64,000 bases of DNA from Bradysia coprophila (GCF_014529535.1 NW_023503584.1:534190-598189); one strand, 5' to 3'; positions 1-12,555 are shown, counted from the stretch's first letter. Numbers and translations are program-made. The notes: generated by a model from the sequence alone, not told the origin.

Positions 1-202
1 GGAAAAGTAGCAGTAAAGCGTTACACTTAGTGCGACAAAACCTTAGATTCATTTTTTTTAACTGTTAACGATTGCATACGCGGCCCCTTAGAGTTACTTA
101 TTACCGGTTTTACACATTTCAAGGTTGGGTTCTATTTACTGACACTATCACAAATTACGAAACTATCGATAACTTTTTGAGTTTTAATTGGATGTTAAAT
201 GA

Positions 203-934
203 TTGCAGGTTACCATGAACAGATGGGTGGTGGAGGCCGTGAATGGGAGAATCAAAAATGTGTTTCCATTTTTTAAACACACTATTGAGGGAACGTATGT
301 CCCTAAAATTATGAGATTCAACCGTATCGCCTGTGCCATCATGAACAAGTTTTTTCCACCACTGACCAGAAACAAAGAATTTCACGACGTTGTCTCTGAC
401 GTCGTTCAAAATCACAATGTGAATACCAACAACCTCAAAAGTGAAATTGAAAGACTCGGCATTCAGCGCATGTCAGCCCGATGGCAGAAAGCATCTGACA
501 CTTCGATTGCCGATTTTCCGGAGTTAAGCATGGATGATTTACAACGAATCACACTGGGCTCATACCAATTGAAAATGGCAGAGAAATACATCCAACAGCA
601 CATGAAAAATGACTCCGAATTCGACATATATGTCCACAGACAGAACGATGAAATTATTCGTTCGAAAATTCAGTCTCGATTTTCAAATTCGAAAACCCAC
701 AACTCTTGGATCAAATTCGATAAGAACCAGAATGGACATGACAGCATTACGGGCCTTTACTGTACTTGCAAAGTTGGCGAACGCACCCTTGGGTGTTGTA
801 GTCACCTCGCTGCAGTAATTCGGTACCTGGGATATGATAGGCATCAACCTGTGCGGGTTGTGTCTCGGTCACGTAGTGCTTGGGATGCGATCGACTGTGC
901 TGGAGAAAATTCTGAAAGCGAGGCTGAAGAATAA
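203..934 (+). CDS. DDE transposase C-terminal part with SWIM zinc finger (partial)
   Basis: The exon probably begins at 209, directly after a splice acceptor (ttgcag ends at 208), and runs to the stop at 932-934; earlier exons would lie left of the window. The first residues (RWVVEAVNGRIKNVFPFF) are the final block of Harbinger-type DDE_Tnp_4 transposases, with the catalytic Glu in VVEAVNGR. Near the C-terminus a C-x-C...C-x-H array (CTCKVGERTLGCCSH) matches a SWIM zinc finger, followed by an acidic tail. DDE plus SWIM is typical of Harbinger/ISL2EU-like DNA transposons, where the DDE part cuts and joins DNA. The visible part is open and unbroken, so it may be intact or domesticated. AATAAA-like sites follow at about 931 and 1060. 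Terminal repeats were not found. Confidence 0.7.
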   Translation: MQVTMNRWVVEAVNGRIKNVFPFFKHTIEGTYVPKIMRFNRIACAIMNKFFPPLTRNKEFHDVVSDVVQNHNVNTNNLKSEIERLGIQRMSARWQKASDTSIADFPELSMDDLQRITLGSYQLKMAEKYIQQHMKNDSEFDIYVHRQNDEIIRSKIQSRFSNSKTHNSWIKFDKNQNGHDSITGLYCTCKVGERTLGCCSHLAAVIRYLGYDRHQPVRVVSRSRSAWDAIDCAGENSESEAEE

Positions 935-1837
935 ACGATAATCATAGTCTCCGTGACTGAAATCCAGTCATTTTCATTTATTAATTTTTGTGATTACATA
1001 TACGAAGGCTGTGAGCTTACTGCTAAAAATTCCATTTTTATAATGTTAATGAAGACTAAATAAAAACCTATTACAAAAATGTAGATTTAGAAGTTTTATC
1101 CACCATTAACCAGAAACAAAGAACTTTACGAAATCTGAAGAACCAGATAGAAATGGTTTGCTCTGGACAAGCACTGTACATTTATTGACACTTTCGACAC
1201 TGTCATAATTCAGTTTCGGCTGGACTTGATTCTATTCTAGGTTTGTAGTTATACATTGCAAAATATTTATCTTTGCAACACGATTTGATATCTGAGATTA
1301 CCACGGCAGTCATGTGAAACCTATATTAAATAGCAATATGTAAGAAACACATTTGTTTTTAAAAAGAAAATATATCTACAATTTACACCATCACAAATTC
1401 CAGTACGACAGATCTTAAAAGCAAAACACATAATTTTTGTTCATACATGAATGAATTTAGCCGTTTATTTATTTATCTCTGAATGATATTTACATCAGAT
1501 CCATTATGTCATATGCTGCCAACAAAAAAAAAAAAAAAATCACTCATACACTTTGTTCGCCGCTCTCATCTTTCAGCCGAATTTATGATCTTAGCCCGTA
1601 TTAACCTTTTGGTATGCAATCGCACTGCCAATCGTCAACCGAAGAGACGCAAATGACGTATGATTTATGACTTTTACGTCATTTGCGCTGTCTAATATGT
1701 TATTGCGAAAGACTGTCCGTTACACCCAAACTCCTTAGGTGACTAGGATTCAGAAAAAGTAAATGTCTGTGAGAAAGATTAGATTTTAAATATCAACTTT
1801 CCAAAAGTATCAATAGTTATTTTATTTTTGCACACCA

Positions 1838-2045
1838 AAATGACGGAGCAACACTCAAAATAAGACGTCACAATCACAAATTATTCACTTTCGAAATGGT
1901 AACAGGAGACGGAAATTTTTCAACAGAAAAAGGGACATCGCTGCTCATACTCCATTTAATTTATTTTTAAAAGTGTAAAATTTTCTATGACAGAATACAC
2001 TACACAGTTTGACCACCTTAATTTTCATAGTTTGGTTGCTAGAGA
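1838..2045. repeat. dispersed repeat, inverted relative to 11448-11640
   Basis: The block describing a run from the CAACACTC region through the tagcaacc-like end is found again, reverse-complemented and about 80% similar by eye, at 11448-11640. It carries no ORF. It is probably part of a DNA transposon or MITE family, and the ends are not precisely defined. Confidence 0.55.
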
Positions 2046-2087
2046 AAGTATTGAAAGTACTTATAATTGATCGTGTACGGGTTTTAA

Positions 2088-2238
2088 CAACGCACTTCAA
2101 GCATGAGTGGGACTCTCAATAGGGTACTGAAAGTGGACAGTGTATCGAACAAATTTTGGCACTGTGAAAAAATTCGTGCAATTTTTTCATACAAAACAGG
2201 CAGCTGTCATTAATAGCACTTTTGCTTGAAGTGCGTTG
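2088..2238. mobile_element. MITE, CAACGCACTTCAAGCA family, copy 1
   Basis: The termini are inverted (CAACGCACTTCAAGCA at left, its complement TGCTTGAAGTGCGTTG at right). A direct 7-bp target duplication GTTTTAA lies immediately outside both ends (2081-2087 and 2239-2245). It has no coding capacity. Two further copies lie at 15731-15870 and 16815-16913. Confidence 0.85.
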
Positions 2239-2675
2239 GTTTTAAGTTTTTTTTTATTATTCTTTAAAGATTGCCCACAGTTTTTTAGCACAATTGTATC
2301 GTCTACTTTTTATTCCAAAAAATAGATGGCGTCGTCATACACACGCACACAGCTGGTGGATATGAAAAGAAGTGTCAAAACACTTTTTTTTCTCACACAA
2401 TTACAATTTGCAAATAATAAAAGTTCTCTAAATTTCTAGAAAAATTTAAATTTTCTTTTTGTTTGCTTCATGTTTATTATGATCTTTTTTGAATGCTATG
2501 TTGCACAACGGTAAGATCACATAGTCCTCGTTGACGATTTGGTAACGAATCGGAATGCATTTGTTCGTTAACGAAAAGCATTTTCGACTGCGAACAAATT
2601 TGTGTGTACAAAGTGGAAATTTCGAATTATTTTTCAGTCACCTTCACTAGCAGCGACTAACAACAAACCTCTACA

Positions 2676-5600
2676 ATGTCGTTGTATTGTTGGGGCAATA
2701 CGGCACATGGGGAATTGGGTCTGGGTGGCATCGAAGATGAACAGGTTGACCAGAAAACACTTTTACTTTGAATGTTAAGCATCAATGTGAAACTTGACGA
2801 ATTTTGTAGATCTTGACACCGCGAAAAATGGATTGGTCGCAAGCGTCTGAAGTCATTCATGCGTCGTGCGGATTAATGCATACACTACTGTTGACCAAAT
2901 CGGGACGCCTGTATTCGTGTGGAAACAATGATCATGGTCAATTGGGTCATGAATTGTCCAGGAAAAGGCCACGTATGTTTACGTTTAGTATGTGGCTTCT
3001 CATCATCTAAAGTCGATATGCATGCAAATCCCTTTTTGTGTTCATCTTAGCTGTTAAATTTACGGTCCACATGAGGCCGATCACACTTCACCGGTGGTAC
3101 CGACACAGGAATGTGTGACAATGTGTTCTCTGTGTTTCAGAGTCCATTCCGGCCCTGGAAAACTATAAAATTGTTCAAATCGCCTGCGGTGTGGCCCATT
3201 CAATGGCTATGGATGAATGGGGACAGGTTTACACGTGGGGTTCCAATTCGCGTGGCCAGCTCGGCAATGATACCACCAATTACGGACCAAAGCCCGTCAA
3301 AGCGCTAGCCACTAAACACATCGTCCAGATTGCAGCTGGACAATATCATTGTCTTGTGCTAACGAACAGTAAGGAAACAGAAATGTCAATTCGTCGAAGG
3401 TGAAGCACAATTCACAATTCGGATCTGTTTCAGCTGGCGAATTGTATTCGTGGGGTGCGAATGCTTATGGACAATTAGGCATTGGAGCAGTGAGCGAAAT
3501 GTCCAATTCACCGATGCTAATAACGTCATTGGCTGGAGTGCCAATAGCATTTATTACTTGTGGTGGAAATCATAGTTTTGCGGTATCAAAGTGAGGAGAA
3601 CTCATATACCTAATACATCAGGTCTGCCATCCCTCAAAGTGAATCCGCTGAATTGACGATATTGTCGAAAGTCATTTAAAGTCGGGAAAACGGGACATGA
3701 AGTCGTACGGTCTATCTTTTTAAATCTCCCGCCGCCATCAGCAAAACAACGAAAAGTATTTGGAACTGTGACAGTACGAAGCAGTGCGGTCCAGAAATTT
3801 CTGTGGGCTACTTGTTCCTTTCCACTGACAACGTAGTCTCGGTATTTACTTAAAAGGGCCGTCAGCCTTTCATTGCCTTGAATATAACAGTGGCCTGGAG
3901 CCAAAGTCAGAACGACTTCATTGTTTGGTGTTAGTAGTTGAGTGAATTTTCTGAGTGCAGGAGACGAATAGGTTTTTGCAGGGACCTAACGTCCAATGGC
4001 CCTCAGAGAGTTCGTACTATCTGCACATCTTTTTTGAATGGCAGGCCTGTCCAGTATAGTAAGACGACTGCTTTATTCATGTTTAAAACCAAAAAAAAAT
4101 CCTTCCACAGATCCGGCTCAGTCTTCGGATGGGGCAAGAATTTATTCGGTCAACTCGGTGTAAATGACAATATCGATCGACCATATCCGACACATTTGAA
4201 AACACTTCGAAGTCTCGGTGTTCGCTATGTAGCTGCCGGTGATGATTTTTCTGTTTTTCTCACATCGGACGGTAAAGCATTTGAAGTGCCTACCTAACAG
4301 ACCACACTGTTCTCACCCGCTATTCCACATATTCTGATCGTTTCAGGTCAAGTGTTTACATCCGGTGCTGGAACATATGGCCAATTGGGCCATGGCAGTG
4401 TTCAAAATGATTATTTACCGCGAATGGTCGTTGAACTGATGGGAACAATTTGCACACAAATATCTACTGGACGACGACATACTCTAACGTTTGTGCCTTC
4501 TCGTGGTCGTATTTATGGATTCGGTTTGGGGTGTTCCGGTCAATTGGGAAATCGATCGGCACAAAATTCGTCTGTGCCGCAAGTGGTTGTAGGTACGAAC
4601 CGCAGCGATCTTCGAACGAATTTCTGTTTTTTTTGTGTTAAATTACTGATTCGTTTACGCAGGTCCATGGGTATCGCCAAGTGGTACGTCTTTAATCGCT
4701 AAAGATGCAGAACAACAGTCAACGGTGGTGCATCAAATTTTTTCGGGTGGCGATCATTCATTCGTTTCGACCGTCATTCAAAGCAACAGCAACGAGGCAG
4801 TCGATTTCCGGATATACGAGTGAGTGGTTCCTATCAAATCGATCGATGTCGTTTACCATACGAATCGTACCGTTTTTCAGTCCGACCACACAAATTGTAT
4901 GCTTTTCGGGACAAATAGCCGAGTCCTGTTCGAAAATCAGCAAAGACGAAACGATTGACATGGATCTTATGGCACAAGTGGAAGTTATTTTCAAAAGTCA
5001 GGCCTGTTTCAATGCATCGTTCCTCGCCAACAAAACCGGCAACTTCAGTTGTACGCCGAAATCGTCGGGAATCGATGTGACCGCAGCGGAGAAAGCATTT
5101 TCGTGCATCGCAAAATTCGAGAATGATACGCTGAAGCAAATCGTAAGTGAAATTTTCGTTGATTTATTTGAGCAGTTTTCGTTCTGGTGAAAATATTTTT
5201 CGCTCGTTCGGAGGGATTCTTTTGAAAAACAGTCGACCGAAATCCAACGCAGGGGAATTTTTTACATGTGCCCAGAAGGACAATCGACCCTAGAAGGCAA
5301 AACCACTTTCAAAAACTTCCTTCCTACATAATCTCCAGTTACACGAGCCATACAGGGTCGTGTGGGGTGTCATTAGAATGGTAATTGCATGTAGTTCCGG
5401 GACATATATCTTATTGGGGTTTAAATTCGTCCACCACTGAGATACCTGCAGTTGAATGTTTCAACCGAAAAAGACTGAAAAACAGAAATTTCGCGATGTA
5501 TGTCATTAGAGACGTTGAACTTATGTTGGTTCAATAAGACCCTATTTGCCCTGAAAAAAACATAAAATTACCTTTCTGTAAGAAAAGTGTATGTTTTCGG

Positions 5601-8600
5601 TTTTTGATCACCTCACACTAGCGACACTAGATTCAAAGAATTTTTTTGGCTTCTAAGGTCGAGAACCTTTCTGTGCTCATATAAAAAATTCCACTTGAAA
5701 ATGCGTCCGATTTCGGTCGGCTGTTTTAAAAATAAGCCTCTCGCCCAAATAGTCTAGTCTTGTAGTCTCGAGAGTAACGGGACAGCGTTCAATCGTGAGT
5801 TGGTAATATTTTTTGTTCCAAAGTAGAACGGCTTTAGATAAAAGCATTTCATTTATCTGTGTCTCTCGCTACGATACCTTATAAGCTTTCGATGCTCATA
5901 TTCGTCAATTTGATGCCTTTGCTGAATTCAAACTTCTGTGAATTTATTGAGATTTGTGATATTTCGGAAATAATTCTTTGTCAGAACCGGTGGTCACTGA
6001 ATGATCGTTGAAAATTATGCACCTGCAGATAGGGTAGAGTATGTGGGTTGAATTCGCTGAGAATCGGGTACCACCATTTGGCACGTCTTGCAAAAGTTGT
6101 AGAATGAATCTGAAGATTTTTATAGCTCTCGTCAGGCGAGATGATGAAAAGTGGTACTTAATCCCGACGTACTCCATGCTGAAGTCCAAACATACGCAGA
6201 GTTTTCAAGGCATAATAAGAAGTGATGGTCTATTAGCAATTGTCCAAAAAGTGCACATATTCGTCATGTATGTGGTAGGCGAGTATACTCGAGAGCAATT
6301 ACAATGACTTTGAATCTCTCACAGACGGTAAACTAGAGTATTCTATCGAGTCTGTTGCTTCGATTGATGCAATCATCTATTATAGATGATCTATATAACA
6401 GTGAAATATTAGTGTTAACGTCAGAGCTCATTGTCTGCTTTCATTGTCGCTACAACAAAGCCGTCAAAAAGAGATTGACCAATTATCTAATTCTATTTGT
6501 TTGCCATGCGCCTCAGGCAGCTCAAGAATCCACAAAAAGTTTTGATTTTCATCCGTACCGTCGATGGTAGTGGAACATAGTCCATCCAGTCTACAAAGAG
6601 AGTTAGCTCAAAACTAGTTGGGGCTGCAATCTGTAGTGATTAAATTTATCATAGCAATAGCACAAAACGTCGGTCTCATGAGTTCAAGGGAAGCTGGTAG
6701 AGACACGCTAAAGTTTAAAAAACATGATTTTCAAAAGGTCATAGAGGCCTATGCACTTGAGATATGAAGCTGATGAACAGTGGTAGCAGAAGAGGGACAT
6801 TACCTTTCCCAATATCCAACAAATTACTTTTGGAGACCGACGTATATCCCGACAGTAGCTTAAAGTTTTTCCCTGATATTTGGTCACAATGGCGAAACTC
6901 AGCGCACTGAAACAATTAATTAATTAAACTGGTTAATTATGATATGCTGGCAGTCTCAGCTTTCCATCGATACCACAATTGCTATGACTCATTCATATCA
7001 ACAGTGTCACCCTGTTGAATGGATAATTGAGTAGAGTCCTTCTTCGACTACCGCCCTGTCCTACAAAGCTTACACTTACATATTCACTAACGAGATCAAA
7101 CTTCTCTTCTTTCTTTCTCGTCAGATATGGGACGGCGTTACAATCGACCTGATCAACTCACTGAAATCGTCACCAGCCGACATTGAAACGCTACGCATTT
7201 ACTTAATCTTGCCGCTGTACCACGAATTCGTCAACTCAAAACATTACAAAACGCTGCACTCACCATTCTGCAAAGCCGTACTCGCCCTGACCAAAAATCC
7301 GCAAACAATCGTGTTGCGATGGTGGTGCAGCCAGTCGAAGGACTATTACGAACGTTTGGTGGAGATATTCAAGGGCGTCGTTTCGTACATCATTGATTAC
7401 AATGTAAAAGTGTTTGGTGCGAAGCCACGAATTCAGTACGATGCGTATTTGGAGTTGTCGTTGAATGTGATGAGATTATTGTTTGCGGCCAATACCCAAT
7501 CGGAGAAGGTGCCTTATAGTGTATTCACCATACCTGAACTGACAGAAAACATAGACTTACGATCGGACTACGTCAGCTGGTTAATGGACAAAAGTGTAAG
7601 GGAGAAATTGAGTCGGGAATGCGGACAGTTCACCTAACGAAAATTCGCAAATTTTTCCAGCCAATGAACTTTTACCTCTGCAACTATCCGTTCTTATTCG
7701 ATGCCAAAGCGAAAACATTGCTGCTGGAAACTGACCAATCCATTCAAATGGGTATGGCGATGCACAATGCAGCAGCCAATTCGGCATTAAGTTCACTACT
7801 TCATTTGAATGTCAATGCATCACCGTTTGTGGTGCTACAAGTCTCGCGTTTAAATTTGGTCGAGGATACAATCAAAGAGATCCAACTGTGCAGCAAAGGC
7901 GATCTCAAAAAACCATTGAAAGTTAAATTCCACGGCGAGGAGGCTGAAGATGCTGGTTCGTGCTGTTGTGCTCATCGAATTCTTTCCGATTTTCTAGCAA
8001 AAAAATTCTTTTCCATTCACAGGTGGTGTCCGGAAAGAGTTCTTCATGCTTTTGCTCAAAGACTTACTGGATCCCAAGTATGGCATGTTCAAGGAATATG
8101 AAGACTCACGCGCCATCTGGTTTTCCGACCATTCGTTCGAAGACGATCAAATGTACAATCTGATCGGAACGTTGTGTGGCCTGGCCATCTACAATTTCAC
8201 GATCATCAATCTGCCGTTTCCGTTGTGTTTGTATAAGAAATTGTTGAACGATGCGGTTGATCTGGCGGATCTACGTGATCTGTCGCCGGTGCTTGCCAAT
8301 TCGATGCAAAGTATTTTGGACTATCAGGAAAGCGATATGGAGTCGGTGTTCGGGCTGCATTTTGAAATAACACGAGAAATATTCGGCGAAACGCAACAGG
8401 TTCTGCTGCGACCGAATGGTGATAAAATTCCAGTTACTCAAGACAACAAGTACACACAATCCGTTTTTGATGTCTTGCCGTGGAGGTTCACTAATTTTTT
8501 TCTTCTTCCATCTTGCTCACCCACAGAACCGATTTTGTGACGAGTTACATCGACTACGTAATGAATGTTTCAGTCGAAAAACAATTTGCCGGATTTCGGG

Positions 8601-9151
8601 ACGGTTTTATGAAAGTATGCGGCGGACGCGTCTTAGAACTGTTCCAACCGGCTGAACTGATGGCTGTGGTAATAGGAAATGGCAACTTTCCGTTGCCTTT
8701 ATTGCGAAAAACATTGTATACAACTCGATTGCTTTTTTAGGTAATAGGAAACGAAGACTACGATTGGCATGCATTAGAATCTGAAGCCGATTACAAAAAT
8801 GGATATTCGTCCAGCGATCAAGTGGTAGGTTTGATGAATTTAACGTCTCGTCTTGTTTCACTACCAATATTTTCTGCCGCACAGATTCGATGGTTTTGGG
8901 AGGTGTTCCACGAGCTGCCACTGAGCGAAAAGAAAAAATTCCTGCTCTATCTGACTGGCAGCGATCGCATTCCCATACAGGGAATGAAGGCCATCAAAAT
9001 TGTTTTCCAACCGACCAACGACGAAAAGTTTCTTCCAGTCGCCCACACATGCTTTAATCTGTTAGATCTGCCTAGATATGGAACGAAAGAGCGTCTCAAA
9101 TACAAACTGTGCCAGGCAATTCAACAGACCCAAGGATTTAGTCTGGTTTAA
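2676..9151 (+). CDS. HERC4: HERC4-type E3 ubiquitin-protein ligase (RCC1 repeats + HECT)
   Basis: Fourteen exons join in phase: 2676-2744, 2810-2972, 3141-3368, 3434-3590, 4111-4271, 4347-4592, 4663-4819, 4881-5142, 7125-7595, 7661-7955, 8023-8449, 8527-8668, 8741-8824, 8885-9151. They encode 1042 aa, close to the roughly 1050 aa of animal HERC4. The N-terminal third is a seven-bladed RCC1 propeller (repeated YxWGxNxxGQLG units from residue 4). The last 320 or so residues are a HECT domain with the thioester Cys in VAHTCFN (about residue 1010, bases 9050-9052). The protein transfers ubiquitin from an E2 via this Cys to substrates in the cytosol. Intron 8 (2 kb) holds a transposon; the other introns are mostly 55-75 nt. 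The start is the first ATG in frame with the first RCC1 blade. Assignment is firm; HERC3 is the nearest alternative. Confidence 0.93.
5211..5742. mobile_element. foldback DNA element inside HERC4 intron 8
   Basis: The ends are inverted: GAGGGATTCTTTTGAAAAAC at left, and a complementary end around 5705-5742 containing the GCGTCCGATTTCGGTC block. It is the same family as 9631-10600, sharing terminal and internal blocks such as the CGAGCCATACAGGGTCGTG segment. No ORF of its own. It sits in the only long intron of the host gene. Confidence 0.7.
5743..7124. other. rest of HERC4 intron 8, no coding recognised
   Basis: About 1.4 kb of intronic sequence with several short accidental ORFs and no recognised domain. 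It ends at the acceptor (tcag, 7121-7124) that starts exon 9. Confidence 0.6.
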
Positions 9152-9270
9152 CCGGGAAGAACCATTTTTTTCTTGTTTCACGTTATGTTTAGTTGGTTCA
9201 ATATCATGAATCAGTGAGTGGGGGGATGGGGGTACCAATACCCAATATATCTGTGACACGGAAATTATGA

Positions 9271-9276
9271 AATAAA
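9271..9276 (+). terminator. polyadenylation signal AATAAA of HERC4
   Basis: AATAAA lies 120 bases downstream of the HERC4 stop codon, the first good signal on this strand. Confidence 0.7.
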
Positions 9277-9630
9277 TTGTTGGTTTTTTCTCATTCGATG
9301 GTTTGATTGGACTGACAGTAGTCGAAATCGCAGTCGCTTCAACTGTTACAAAGTAACTCGCGGACGGTGTGGTCATATCACGAATTTTTACTGATCGAAT
9401 CAATTACGTCGTTTCCACCAAGATTTTTTTTACGAATCTGACTCTGACCTGAAGCTACCAGACCTGAACTTGAAATGTTGGGTTCAGCTGAAAACCCTTC
9501 CCATCCAGTTTTTGGTTTCAAACTTTTGGATTGTATTAGCAGAGAGGTTTCTTCAACGGAGATGTTTGCCTTTCGAAAGTAAGAGTTCCATAATTTGACA
9601 CGAATTTGGTTCAATCATGTACGTTTACTC

Positions 9631-10600
9631 AGAGGGATTCTTCTGAAAAACGGAAGACCGAAATCGGACGCATTTTCTATTGGAATTTTTTATAAGTACC
9701 TAGAAAGGTATTCGACCCCAGAAGCCAAAAACACTTTCAAAAAATTTCTTCGAATCTTGTGTGGCTAGTGTGAGGGGATCGAAAACCGAAAACCAGCACT
9801 TTTCTTACAAACATTTCTCCAGTTACACGAGCCGTACAGGATCGTGTGGGGTGTCATTAGAAAGGTAATTACATGTACTTACGGGGCAAATAGGGTCTTA
9901 TTGGGTTTGAAATTCATCTACACTGAGATATGCACAGTTGAAGATTTCAACCGAAAAAAGACTGAAAACTTACACTTTTCTTACAGAAATTTCTTGAGGT
10001 ACACTGAGCGTGCATGGTTGTGTGAAGTGTCATTAGAAAGGTAATTGCATGTACTTTCAGGGAAAGTAGAGCTTACGGAAGTTTGGTAGCATCTTCGATT
10101 CGATATAAGCACTTAAACATTTCTCATAATTACTCGTAGATGCTTCCAAACCCCAATAAGTCCCTATTTGCCCTGAAAGTGCATGTAATTACCTTTCTAA
10201 TGACACCTCACACGACCATGTACGTTTCGTGTATCTCGAGAAATTTCTGTAAGAAAAGTGTAAGTTTTCAGTCTTTTTTCGGTTGAAAACTTCAACTGTA
10301 CATATCTCAGTGTAGATGAATTTTAAACCCAATAAGACCCTATTTGCCCCGGAAGTATATGCAATTACCTTTCTAATGACACCACACACGACCCTGTACG
10401 GCTCGTGTAACTGGAGAAATTTTTGTAAGAAAAGTGCTGGTTTTCGGTTTTTGACCTCATACCAGCCACAATAGCTTCGAAGAATTTTTTTGAAAGTGGT
10501 TGTGGCTTCCGGGGTCGAATACCTTACTGGGCACATATAAAAAATTCCAATAGAAAATGCGTCCGATTTCGGTCTTCTCTTTTTCAGAATAATCCCTCTC
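9631..10600. mobile_element. large foldback element, about 970 bp
   Basis: A left arm (9631 to about 10055) and right arm (about 10150-10600) are imperfect reverse complements. The outer ends are GAGGGATTCTTCTGAAAAAC and its complement near 10575-10600. Sub-blocks (TTACACGAGCCGTACAGG, GTGTCATTAGAAAGGTAAT) recur several times in each arm. The two ORF-like stretches inside (9844-10044 + and 10189-10617 -) are mirror images of the same repeat and are not genes. A shorter relative sits at 5211-5742. Confidence 0.75.
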
Positions 10601-10639
10601 ATTAATTGTCTGTTCATTTTGCATTTTGCGATTGTTTCT

Positions 10640-10830
10640 ATAACAGAGCTCGCTTTGATAATCGATTGTTATTCGGCACACATTCTGTTGATTATTATTC
10701 AAAGCACATAGATCTCACTTAACATTCAATGTCATATTGGCGCAAAGACAGATTTTGGTTTCTTGTGGTAGCAGTTGTAATCGATGAAACACCGTTGTTA
10801 AAAGTGTGCTCGCAGAATAAGCCTTTGATC
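10640..10830 (+). other. duplicated 5' flank of reductase copy A
   Basis: This block (CGCTTTGATAATCGATTGTTATTC through TGTGCTCGCAGA) is a diverged copy of 21985-22180, which lies immediately upstream of reductase copy B. In copy A it is separated from the first coding exon by about 1.7 kb of repeats, so promoter or 5' UTR sequence may have been displaced by insertions. Confidence 0.55.
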
Positions 10831-10843
10831 GCGTAATTTCTTA

Positions 10844-10996
10844 TACACACACGGAATTTTGAAAGCCAACACATTTTCTGTTTCTGTGTTTTACTTGAGT
10901 TTCTGATTTCTCCATAAAAAAATACATGCAAAATTCACAAAAAACAGTAAACCACGAAAAAGAATATGTGTCTGTGGTCAAAATTCCGTGAGTGTA
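10844..10996. repeat. palindromic element, ACACATTTTCTGTTT family, copy 1
   Basis: Arms around 10844-10900 and 10940-10996 are complementary (the ends read TACACACACGGAATTTTGAAA and its complement). It is the same family as 36555-36698. Confidence 0.65.
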
Positions 10997-11029
10997 CCCA
11001 AATTCCAAATGTATACCCAAAAAACTGAG

Positions 11030-12012
11030 TTTGGGGTGAACCAACCTTGGAACACCTCATGCATGCCGAAAGTAACCCAAATCCATCGAAAAATCCGACG
11101 GAAGTTAGGAAGTGCCAGAGGAATCATCTGTCATCCCAAACTTTAAGAACCAACCTAGTGGAAGTTAATACTAAATGATCCCCACGATTTTCAACAAGAA
11201 CGTCATACATCGCAAACATACACACCCATACAAATTGGCTTTTATATGGCAATTGTATGGAGATTTGGGGAGCTCCAACTTCCAAGATATGGGTTTTTTC
11301 CAACTTTTGAAAATTCCATTCTTATTTTTGGGCCATTATTAGCCTATAACCAAAATTTCAGGAAAATCTATAGAAACGTTTAGGAGTTGCTGGATCCACT
11401 TTCCACAGGAACTAACTGACTAACTAATTAGGCGATTTAAATACCCTCTCTAGCAACCAAACTAGGAAAATTAAGGAGGTCAAACTGTGCAGTGTATTCT
11501 GTCATAGAAAATTTTACACTTTTAAAGATAAATTAAATGAAGTATGAGCAGCGATGTCATTTTCGAAAATGAATAATCTGTGATTGTGACGTGTTTTTTG
11601 TGTATTGCTCCGTTATGAAATGAAATAAATTTTAAAATTTGTCTATTTCGTGTGACGTTGATATTGCCTTAAAAAAGAGTGCGGCAACTCTATTACTAAA
11701 AAAAGGCAGTGTCACATTTGTCAAAATAAGATGGTATTTTGACTGCGTCAAAACGAAGTTTAGTTGCTAGAGATGATACTGGCGATTTGCATTATCTGAA
11801 AATTCGAGATTTTGCTTATTTTCACACAAAAATCAATATTTCGAAGTTCAATATCTCGGCCAATATTGGATATTCCAGATATTTTAGTTTGTAGCCAATG
11901 GAGAGAAGTTAAAACTTGCTGTAAATATGCTCCGCCGTCACGAAAAAAAATAAAACTTTTTTGGTAGTGGACTTGCGTCACGCCCGCTGCAGTGACGTGC
12001 GGGCATGATGTA
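11030..12012. repeat. dispersed repeat block, inverted relative to 59940-60690
   Basis: Several ordered segments recur in reverse orientation at 59.9-60.7 kb: the CCAACCTTGGAACACCTC segment, the TATGGCAATTGTATGGAGA segment, the GGCCATTATTAGCCTATAA segment, and the CACGCCCGC...GTGCGGGCATGAT end. No ORF is supported. It looks like two copies of a non-coding DNA element; at 60.6-61.0 kb one segment is additionally amplified in tandem. Confidence 0.65.
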
Positions 12013-12555
12013 CGATAGGTATTAGCAGGTGTAATTGATGTTGACAGTTTTATATGTGAAAGTAAATAATATGGAGAATTCAAAAGATAAATACAGTGCG
12101 CATACAACTATGCCTGGATGAGTTGTTTGGATCTGAGGTATAGTTACGGGCGTAAAATATGTACTATTAACGGCGACATTGAAGGAATATAGGCCACCTT
12201 GTCCAAGTAGAAGAATGATAGAGCGCCGAGCTCGTTATACAGCAACTGTTGTGATGAGCTTAGGTCTCGTCTTAGGCACAAAGTTGCTGCCACAATGCAC
12301 TTCAATCAAAAACGCTTCGAGTGCCAGCTGCCTAATGGATGGATATGTACTATCCAGTTTCAGTACTCTATTTTGAGTGTGTTGAAGCCACATGTGTTTG
12401 AATTTATATTTGTTTCGATTTTCAGTTTTTTTAGTTCAAATAACTTTTGCTAAATTTTATAACTTATGTCTGTCGAACCTGTCGAAGCAGTTAATCGCCA
12501 ATTTTATACGTATAATATAATCAACGGCATTGAGATTCATTTAACGATTAAGGTG

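Larger units (their letters stand above)
935..2675. other. intergenic, AT-rich, with dispersed repeats
   Basis: No gene is supported here. It holds an A-run near 1525, a dispersed repeat at 1838-2045 and a MITE at 2088-2238. The HERC4-like promoter must lie in the last few hundred bases, but no clear TATA box or initiator could be assigned. Confidence 0.6.

Noticed and set aside
3602-3904. 100-codon ORF on the minus strand
   Set aside because: It lies inside HERC4 intron 4, has no domain and no start or splice context; likely chance.
6041-6307. 88-codon + ORF in HERC4 intron 8
   Set aside because: No recognisable motif, no repeat relatives, and it sits within an intron of a well-supported gene.
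9844-10617. ORFs of 66 codons (+) and 142 codons (-) that resemble each other
   Set aside because: They are mirror translations of the two arms of a foldback element, not genes.
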